A DNA stretch of 41,009 nucleotides from a virus, in IMG/VR virus record IMGVR_UViG_3300020215_000091, positions 1-41,009 of that record. One strand, written 5' to 3'. The notes below the pieces were generated by a model that was not told where the DNA came from, made no database searches, and saw nothing but the letters and a program-made list of their open reading frames with translations. Position 1 is the first letter of the stretch, and every line of letters begins with the position of its first letter. Of the stretch, positions 35,428-41,009 are shown piece by piece. Position numbers and translations under genes: made by a program.

Positions 35428-36473
35428 TATTTTTTCCTCTTCACCGAAACAACTTTAAGGCCATTAAACATTTGGCCGGCCTGAGGGACCCCGCTTACAG
35501 TCTGCGCAGCCACATTCTGCGTGTTTGATGCGTGTGCTGGTGCGCCAACGTCGGAAAAACGCGCGAACGTCGCTGGGTCTTCCCCGTATAACGTCTTGTA
35601 CGTGTTGATCGCTGCGTTTTGACGCGCCTTGATACTGTTTCGGAGTTTCTTGATCTGCGGGGCCATCCTGGCAACGGACAGGAGGTCGTCATTAGCGACT
35701 GCTTGTCCGAAGAGGATCATTTCGCGATCAGAAACAGCGCCTTTTGTGTTCGTGACGTAATCAAGCTGCGCCTCAGTCAAAATGGACTTTAAGTTCTGCC
35801 ATTGACCGAGAATTGGGTTATTCGGGTCTGCCTCTTGCATCGCCTTGATGTTGATTTTTCCGAGCCGCCCCTGAAGCACCGCTGGCAATGACTTGAGGAA
35901 TCCCTCGGCCTCGTCTAGCCTTGCAAGCTTAATCGGGTTTTCCTCGGACATCGAAATAAGCGTTGCGACGCGCTCATCCTTCGCTTTTTGAAGCGATGGG
36001 CTCAGGGCGCTTCCATTTTGTCTGTCTTTAAAATTCTTATACGTCTCGGCCGCCATATTCTGCCTGTGCTTCGTGTACTCGAGCTGATTGTTCATCTGGT
36101 CTCTGAGCATCCCGAAGATGTCTTTAAAGTCTTCCGGATTGCCGCCATACGCGACGATATGGCTGGCCAGGGTATTCATCTTCGTCTGCGGATCAAGCTT
36201 CTGGTTCTGGGCAATTTGCAAGAAACCGTCACGGAATCGGGCCAACGCCTGGCCCTGGCGGTTTTGCATGTATCCTCCGGCAAGCGCGTTCATGGCCTGC
36301 GCCGGGGTGTGTACCGGAGCGCTTGTCTGTTGCACGAGTTGAGCCAGCGCGGATAACGGCGTACCCATAATGGCGGGTTCGCCCATCATTGGGCCGGGTC
36401 CAGAGATTGCGCCGGGTCTTTCCTCTCGCTCTTGTTGGAGCTTTGCAAGTGCGATAAGGTCGCGTGTATTCAT
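35427..36473 (-). CDS. Internal virion protein, 348 aa
   Basis: Mostly helical, Gln/Ala-rich, with MNTRDLIALAKLQQEREERP at the N-terminus and KVVSVKRKK at the end. TAATG overlaps join it to both neighbours. Order and composition fit a second DNA-ejection protein, as in P22 (gp7, gp16, gp20) or T7 (gp14-16). No catalytic motif. Confidence 0.6.
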   Translation of the reverse strand: MNTRDLIALAKLQQEREERPGAISGPGPMMGEPAIMGTPLSALAQLVQQTSAPVHTPAQAMNALAGGYMQNRQGQALARFRDGFLQIAQNQKLDPQTKMNTLASHIVAYGGNPEDFKDIFGMLRDQMNNQLEYTKHRQNMAAETYKNFKDRQNGSALSPSLQKAKDERVATLISMSEENPIKLARLDEAEGFLKSLPAVLQGRLGKINIKAMQEADPNNPILGQWQNLKSILTEAQLDYVTNTKGAVSDREMILFGQAVANDDLLSVARMAPQIKKLRNSIKARQNAAINTYKTLYGEDPATFARFSDVGAPAHASNTQNVAAQTVSGVPQAGQMFNGLKVVSVKRKK

Positions 36474-37243
36474 TAAAATATCCCCCGAAGGCCGGCCAGA
36501 TTTTGAAGCCCGAGGAGGTTTTGAAGACTCAGGCCGGTATTTTTTGGATAATAGTCGGACAGCATGTAGGACTCGGAGGATGCCGGCCGCGCTGAATTCA
36601 TATATCCGGATCCGGCCCCAACAAGAGCGGCAAGAGGTCCGCCGGTAAAGAAGCCTTGAAGGCCGCCCGTCAAAGCCCCCATGAGCCCGCTTTCCTTCGG
36701 CGTGTTCACCTTCGCCGTATACGGCAAGAGCGCCTGGTACATCGCAGCCGCCTGGGCAGCATCTGCCTGGCCGGCATTCGCCGAAAGCCCGAGGAGGTTC
36801 TGTCCCATCTGGTAGTACGGGAGAAGGTAGCCAGACTGAAGCGCCTCGAGGTTCCGGAGCTTCATTTCGTTCGAGGCAAGCGCGGCCTCAGTTGAGGCGC
36901 GGCTGATAAGGTCTGAAAGGGCCCCCCGATAGACAGAAGACCCACCGAGACCGCGGCCGATCAACGCGTTTTCAAGCCTAGGCTGGGCAATCCTTAGCGA
37001 TTCATCGGCCAAGAGGTTGGCATACGGGTCGGACATCGACCCGGATTTGAGACCCAAGGCGCTGACGAGCTCGCGCCGGATGGATTCGGCCTGGGTGCGA
37101 TCTGCAAGAGCCTGGGCGTCTTCGGTAAGCCCGTATGAATTCCCGTTGTATCCTGAAGTCAGTCCGAACGCGCTAAACGACGGCGGCGTGGGTTTCTTGA
37201 ACTCGGGAATCGAGATCGTTGGTTTCTTTTGTTTCAGCGACAT
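36473..37243 (-). CDS. Internal virion protein, 256 aa, glycine/alanine-rich
   Basis: ATG 37243 has GGGAGAG before it; upstream in-frame ATG codons would lie deeper in the GNAT gene. The N-terminus is Pro/Ser-rich, the middle helical (ASTEAALASNEMKLRNLEAL), and a glycine-rich hydrophobic stretch (GLMGALTGGLQGFFTGGPLA) may be membrane-active. These are features of small ejection proteins. It overlaps the acetyltransferase by 71 bases. Confidence 0.6.
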   Translation of the reverse strand: MSLKQKKPTISIPEFKKPTPPSFSAFGLTSGYNGNSYGLTEDAQALADRTQAESIRRELVSALGLKSGSMSDPYANLLADESLRIAQPRLENALIGRGLGGSSVYRGALSDLISRASTEAALASNEMKLRNLEALQSGYLLPYYQMGQNLLGLSANAGQADAAQAAAMYQALLPYTAKVNTPKESGLMGALTGGLQGFFTGGPLAALVGAGSGYMNSARPASSESYMLSDYYPKNTGLSLQNLLGLQNLAGLRGIF

Positions 37244-37805
37244 AGCTCTCCCACTCATTTCGGAGGACGCTATGTACGACGACGTTTTCACGCCTATCGT
37301 CTATGGTGAAGTAGTCCCGAAGGACTCCTTCTCTCTTGAATCCTGACCGCTCGATCAAGGCAAGGCTCGGCCTGTTCGACTCAAGGGCCGACATTTCGAT
37401 GCGGTGCATTTTTGGAAACGTCCGGAAGCAAAAGTCCACAAGCGTCCGGATCGCGTCTTCTGAATAGGTGTACTTGCCGCGCCGGATCTGGCGCCCAAGG
37501 CCTTGCATAAAGTCTTTGCCCATCATCCCGGAAATCGAGCAGCCGTTTTCTGTCAGATCCGATATATAGACGTACCCCGCCCGGCGCGTGGCCTTCCCTT
37601 CCTTCGTCATGACCGAGAATCCGGTAAGCTGAAGCGTCCGGAAAAGAATTTCCACGTAACTATTGGCCTCGTCCTGGGTCATCTTTTTAAGACACATCTT
37701 TTGCATGAACCCGCGCTCATCTTCGCGGTGCATCCGCGCGAAGTCCTCGAATTCGTGAGGCTCGATTTCAAACAAGATGACGCGTTTTCCAATAATCGGC
37801 TTCAC
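37173..37805 (-). CDS. GNAT-like N-acetyltransferase in the tail module
   Basis: 210 aa from GTG 37805 (GTGA overlap). The block MHRIEMSALESNRPSLALIE followed by RSGFKREGVLRDYF is the C-terminal half of a RimJ/RimL-like GNAT fold, where acetyl-CoA binds. AGYVYISDL is the preceding strand. It probably acetylates an amine on a virion or host protein, or a sugar made by the glycosylation cassette. Its place between fibre and ejection genes is unusual. Confidence 0.75.
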   Translation of the reverse strand: MKPIIGKRVILFEIEPHEFEDFARMHREDERGFMQKMCLKKMTQDEANSYVEILFRTLQLTGFSVMTKEGKATRRAGYVYISDLTENGCSISGMMGKDFMQGLGRQIRRGKYTYSEDAIRTLVDFCFRTFPKMHRIEMSALESNRPSLALIERSGFKREGVLRDYFTIDDRRENVVVHSVLRNEWESYVAETKETNDLDSRVQETHAAVV

Positions 37806-38926
37806 GGCAGCTCGGTTAAAATGACCGTTTTCTCAGACACCGTCAGGCTTGAGGCACCGACCTTCATTTGGACGTTGATCGTTTTCGGGCCCTGTGCGTA
37901 GGTCGTCTGGTAATGAAGGTGAAGCTGCCCCGTCTGGCCCGCCCCGCCGAAATTGGTCCCGCGCTCGGAGTTGGCAATGTCAGCCCCGTCGTCAAAGAGG
38001 GCCGTTACGATATCAATCCCGGCGGCGGTGTTGGAGATATAAAGCCCCGCATCCATCCGGACAGGCCCGCCGCTCGTATAAAAATGGATCTCGCATTCGG
38101 TAAGGTCGGACCCGTAAGTCGTGTCGTTGATCGTGTCGTCCGTTGAACCTGCGCGGACGACAGAGTTTGTCACGCCTATTTCGGCGATGTTCCCAACCTC
38201 GAAACTGCTGAGCTCGCCGGACCCGGTCGCGTTCATGTAAAACCATCCAATAATCCGGTAGACCGTTCCGGACCATGTCGCATAGCGCTTTTTGCCGCTC
38301 GTATTCGAGACCGCATAATCCGAGTGCGACGGGGCCGTGGTGTGCATTTTAATGTTCCCTGAGCCATCGACGCCGATATATCCATACGTCGAGGTAGCGC
38401 GAAGGTTCGTGCCGCCGGCCCAATGGGCGTCTGTGGCAAGATTCAGGGTCGTCTCGGTTGTTTTCTCGATTGAGGCGCCGTTGACTTCGAGCATCCCCAG
38501 CTCAACCGTAATCGTTGAAGTTGATGCCTGTTTGCACCGAAGGCCGTTCCGCCAGTTTTTTGGGAGCGCCCCCAGACTGATCCAGGCGTCATTGGCCTGG
38601 TTTCGGAGCTTCAGAAGATTTTGAGATCCAGAGGTATCAATCCAGACGTCCCCAGACTGGACCGTTGCCGGCGCGGACGTCCCGACATGAACGATGCCCT
38701 GAATCACCCATTCGGAGTTGCGATAACGCTTAAGGTGCTTAGTTGTCGTGTCAATCCAGGTCTGACCGTCGATCGGTGAAGAAGGGGCCGTGGCTTTGCA
38801 AAGCACCTTTTGATTAAGCGCGGTCTTGATCGCGTCAAACTCCCCGTCGAGATCCCGGTCGTCGATGGGGTTCCCGGCGTTAAAGTCGGCAAGGGCACTA
38901 AAATATCGAGAGTATTCAGTCGACAT
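37802..38926 (-). CDS. Tail fibre/appendage protein
   Basis: 374 aa. The N-terminal MSTEYSRYFSALADFNAGNP and GEFDAIKTALNQKVL segment recurs in podovirus fibre proteins that attach to the tail. SPIDGQTWIDTTTKHLKRYR is a typical fibre repeat, found twice in variant form (SGDVWIDTSGSQNLLKLR). The remainder is beta-rich and Gly/Ser/Thr-rich. AAGGT lies six bases before the ATG. It has no signal peptide, unlike the fibre-like genes at 27-33 kb, so it is the likely true virion fibre. Confidence 0.75.
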   Translation of the reverse strand: MSTEYSRYFSALADFNAGNPIDDRDLDGEFDAIKTALNQKVLCKATAPSSPIDGQTWIDTTTKHLKRYRNSEWVIQGIVHVGTSAPATVQSGDVWIDTSGSQNLLKLRNQANDAWISLGALPKNWRNGLRCKQASTSTITVELGMLEVNGASIEKTTETTLNLATDAHWAGGTNLRATSTYGYIGVDGSGNIKMHTTAPSHSDYAVSNTSGKKRYATWSGTVYRIIGWFYMNATGSGELSSFEVGNIAEIGVTNSVVRAGSTDDTINDTTYGSDLTECEIHFYTSGGPVRMDAGLYISNTAAGIDIVTALFDDGADIANSERGTNFGGAGQTGQLHLHYQTTYAQGPKTINVQMKVGASSLTVSEKTVILTELP

Positions 38927-38929
38927 GGC

Positions 38930-40471
38930 TTACCTTATTTTTTCGTTCTCGAATTTAACGCGCACGATGAAATAAGGGATTTCAATCGTCGCGTTGAGTA
39001 CGGAGTGATAAATGTCGATTGCAAGCTGCTTCCCTCGCCCGAGGACGTCGGAGGTCTGAAAGCGAGTGTTGCCAGATGCCCGATAATAGGACGCCCGGTA
39101 GAGGGCCGACCGGTAAAGCGCGATGTCGGCTGTGAGCGTGATAGCTTTATTCAATGTCGAAGATGAGGCGCTTCCGACACCGTACCAGTAGTCAAAATTG
39201 ATCGTGAAGTTCGCACTCGCCGCGTCGTGCTTAATGATGCCCTCAAACTGCCGGGCGGCCTTATTCCGGTTCGGGTCTCCGAAGTAGAGAAACGGAAACG
39301 AGTACTGAAAAGCGATCGCCGCCCCGTCATCGTTGGTTCCGCTGTTCATCTTGTAAACATACCCATCGCCGCCAACGAGCATGGTCCCGTCTTGGCGCTC
39401 GCAGAAGCTATGGCACTTGTAACCCTCCCAGCGCCCGACGAAATTCTTGATATCGAGCGAGTACACGAGGATCTGGTGCCGCGACGCCGAAGGAAGCCCG
39501 ACGTAGAGGTGGTTCAGGTTATGGGAAAACCCGAGCGACACGTCGCCCTTGTCTGCAACTTCTGAAAGAATTTCACGGTAAAGCGGCGCGATGTATTTGG
39601 AAAGGTCGTCCGTGTCGAGGTCTTGGTTAGCCATCGAGGAGCGGAAGCTGTTCACGCCTTCAAGCGACGTGATAGCCAGGTCATTCCCGAGGGCCAGAAC
39701 GCCGTGCCCCGAGACGCAGTTTAAGGGGATGATCTGCTGAAGTGCGAAATTCGCAGGGTCGGTGCCGCAGTCGAAAATCACGACATGCTTTTTAAAGATG
39801 AAGACGAGAAACTTTTCGGCGAAGGTCTTAAACCCGATCAGCGTGTCGCCGACCGGCAGAATATACGAGAAATCGAGCACCGCCGCGTCCGACGTGCCTG
39901 TCCAGGCGGTCGCGCCATTGGCGTTGTCGGTTTTCGAGCAATAGGCTTTCATCGGGTTGGTTGTCGAGTTAAGCCATACCTTGTGCTGATGGACGTGTAC
40001 CGCCGTCGAATCCTGGGGCATGTTCGCGTCCGACGAAAGGTTCGAGACGGCATAGGCGGCCGTGCATTTCCTCGGGATCCCGCCGTCCACCATAATGACT
40101 TCATTCCCGAACATAACGGCCATCCCGCGGACTCCGCTCCCACGGCCGGTGTCCAAGTCCGTGAACGTGTCTGTCCCGTTAAACTTCGCCCAGCGCGTCC
40201 CCTCCCGAATAAAAACGTCGGTTCCGCCGCCGTTCCATTTCGGCTCGAAGATGTATTTGCAGGCGTTCGTAAAAGAAACGCTGTTCAGCTTCGTAACGCC
40301 GTCGCGCTGCCGGATGACCCCGAGGCCGCTTTTAATGTCCCGCTTGATGTAGCCGTTTTGGATGTCATAGGCAAATTCAGGCGACATATTGAGCCGGTCG
40401 GAGGTCCGGTTCATGCCCCTGAAATTCTGATAGGTAAAGGCCTTCAGGCTGGAAGGCGCGGCCATGACCAT
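38930..40471 (-). CDS. Tail nozzle/stabilisation-like protein
   Basis: 513 aa. The N-terminal FRGMNRTSDRLNMSPEFAYD and NGYIKRDIKSGLGVIRQRDG, then repeated short beta blades (LIGFKTFAEKFLVFIFKKHV; GHGVLALGNDLAITSLEGVN), match the large beta-propeller-like tail proteins of podoviruses (T7 gp12/P22 gp10 role). It follows the adaptor with a one-base TAATG overlap and precedes the fibre gene by three bases, which fits a nozzle to which fibres attach. Confidence 0.75.
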   Translation of the reverse strand: MVMAAPSSLKAFTYQNFRGMNRTSDRLNMSPEFAYDIQNGYIKRDIKSGLGVIRQRDGVTKLNSVSFTNACKYIFEPKWNGGGTDVFIREGTRWAKFNGTDTFTDLDTGRGSGVRGMAVMFGNEVIMVDGGIPRKCTAAYAVSNLSSDANMPQDSTAVHVHQHKVWLNSTTNPMKAYCSKTDNANGATAWTGTSDAAVLDFSYILPVGDTLIGFKTFAEKFLVFIFKKHVVIFDCGTDPANFALQQIIPLNCVSGHGVLALGNDLAITSLEGVNSFRSSMANQDLDTDDLSKYIAPLYREILSEVADKGDVSLGFSHNLNHLYVGLPSASRHQILVYSLDIKNFVGRWEGYKCHSFCERQDGTMLVGGDGYVYKMNSGTNDDGAAIAFQYSFPFLYFGDPNRNKAARQFEGIIKHDAASANFTINFDYWYGVGSASSSTLNKAITLTADIALYRSALYRASYYRASGNTRFQTSDVLGRGKQLAIDIYHSVLNATIEIPYFIVRVKFENEKIR

Positions 40472-41009
40472 TAGGCGTTAAAACTCACTCTCGGTTTTAG
40501 CTCCGGGGAGCCGTATATTTCATGAAGCTTCGCCAGGTTCCCTTCAATGTCCTGGCCGTTTCCGAATACCGTCACGCGATGGGCGGCCGCCTCGTCGTTT
40601 CCGAGGTAGACCATCGTCTTCATCGTGGCCAAGGGAATGAGGACGAGCCGGTCGAACGGTTCAGGGATATCCAGGGTCGCGTTGGGCGAGCCCGTCGCCG
40701 GCATCGTCGGGTGCTTCCAGTAGCGGAAATTCACAAGATCGCCATTTTCGGATGCAGTCGCATATTTGTTGAAAATCAGGTATCCGGCGAATTTCGTGTA
40801 TTCGGTCGGATATCCCGTCATGGCCGTTTCAATGCCCTTCGGGTACTTCCGATCCCACTCTTGGGGCGTCAAGTATTTGATGCGATTTCCGGAGTCCGGC
40901 TGAATAAAGCTTTCGCGGTCCTCGCGCTGCATATCCGAGCCAGCGCTCGGGGTTGTGAGCGATGAGATCAGGTAACGGTAATTATTCGTCGAAAGTGTGA
41001 CGATGCCGA
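40471..41009 (-). CDS. SU10-type head-tail adaptor protein, 3' part (split by contig ends)
   Basis: This is the continuation of the gene that starts at base 308. The frame is open to the right end of the window because the terminal 127 bases duplicate the left end. The unique part here (40471-40882) encodes the last 136 residues, including the YWKHPTMPATG motif and a helical segment with PLATMKTMVYLGN typical of the adaptor family. The stop TAA overlaps the ATG of the nozzle-like gene by one base (TAATG), so the two are probably translationally coupled. An internal ATG at 40932 is not the real start. Confidence 0.8.
   Translation of the reverse strand, partial: GIVTLSTNNYRYLISSLTTPSAGSDMQREDRESFIQPDSGNRIKYLTPQEWDRKYPKGIETAMTGYPTEYTKFAGYLIFNKYATASENGDLVNFRYWKHPTMPATGSPNATLDIPEPFDRLVLIPLATMKTMVYLGNDEAAAHRVTVFGNGQDIEGNLAKLHEIYGSPELKPRVSFNA
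40883..41009. repeat. Terminal direct repeat, right copy
   Basis: Exact copy of bases 1-127. Joining 40882 to 1 restores an uninterrupted 239-codon gene on the minus strand. A real short terminal repeat, as in T7-like phages, is less likely because the repeat falls inside a coding sequence, not next to the terminase genes. Confidence 0.95.

Noticed and set aside
1-41009. CRISPR array, insertion sequence or rRNA
   Set aside because: No regularly spaced repeats, transposase motifs or rRNA-like segments were seen on either strand.

Overview
The window is one complete, circularly closed genome of an uncultivated tailed phage. The first 127 bases recur exactly as the last 127, so the ends are one locus and the molecule is about 40.88 kb. 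The virion genes point to a podovirus-like phage: portal, SU10-type adaptor, a large nozzle-like protein, no tape measure and no tail tube. It is probably temperate, with a tyrosine recombinase and an ImmA/IrrE-type peptidase. Sec-type signal peptides, sigma-70-like promoters and GT9 (heptosyltransferase-family) enzymes fit a Gram-negative host, but nothing here identifies the host.

Almost everything is read from the minus strand, in tightly packed chains where stop and start codons overlap (ATGA, GTGA or TAATG). In transcription order from about 11.06 kb down through the circle junction: late promoter and leader, small membrane protein, terminase small and large subunits, two tiny cysteine-rich proteins, portal, scaffold, major capsid protein, a decoration-like protein, a five-gene cassette (GT9, methyltransferase, Zn protein, GT9, methyltransferase), adaptor (across the junction), nozzle-like protein, fibre, GNAT acetyltransferase and three internal virion/ejection proteins (33.5-37.2 kb). 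Then come five consecutive genes for fibre-like or small proteins with predicted signal peptides (27.1-32.9 kb), and holin-like genes with a possible -1 frameshift (26.6-27.1 kb).

The next block (22.8-26.3 kb) has a metallophosphoesterase, a MazZ-like nucleotide hydrolase, a small membrane protein, the ImmA peptidase, another membrane protein and the integrase. From 22.7 kb down to 11.1 kb lie the early genes: a Zn/OB-like protein, a Zn ribbon, a 350-nt leader with tandem terminators and a competing antiterminator helix, a lytic transglycosylase, many small proteins, the recombination set (ERF, YqaJ exonuclease, NinB-like), an O-like replication protein and HTH proteins.

Only three genes are confidently or plausibly on the plus strand: a 58-codon Zn protein at 16.4 kb and a two-gene, AT-richer island at 33.0-33.6 kb.

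The most unusual points are: the run of exported fibre-like proteins sharing one N-terminal motif, including a 46-aa protein that is only signal peptide plus motif; a late leader with two operator-like dyads, a ribosome site held in a hairpin and a leader ORF running through a terminator; an early leader with mutually exclusive helices; the duplicated GT9-methyltransferase cassette; and near-identical promoters whose -10 box lies 7 nt from the start codon.
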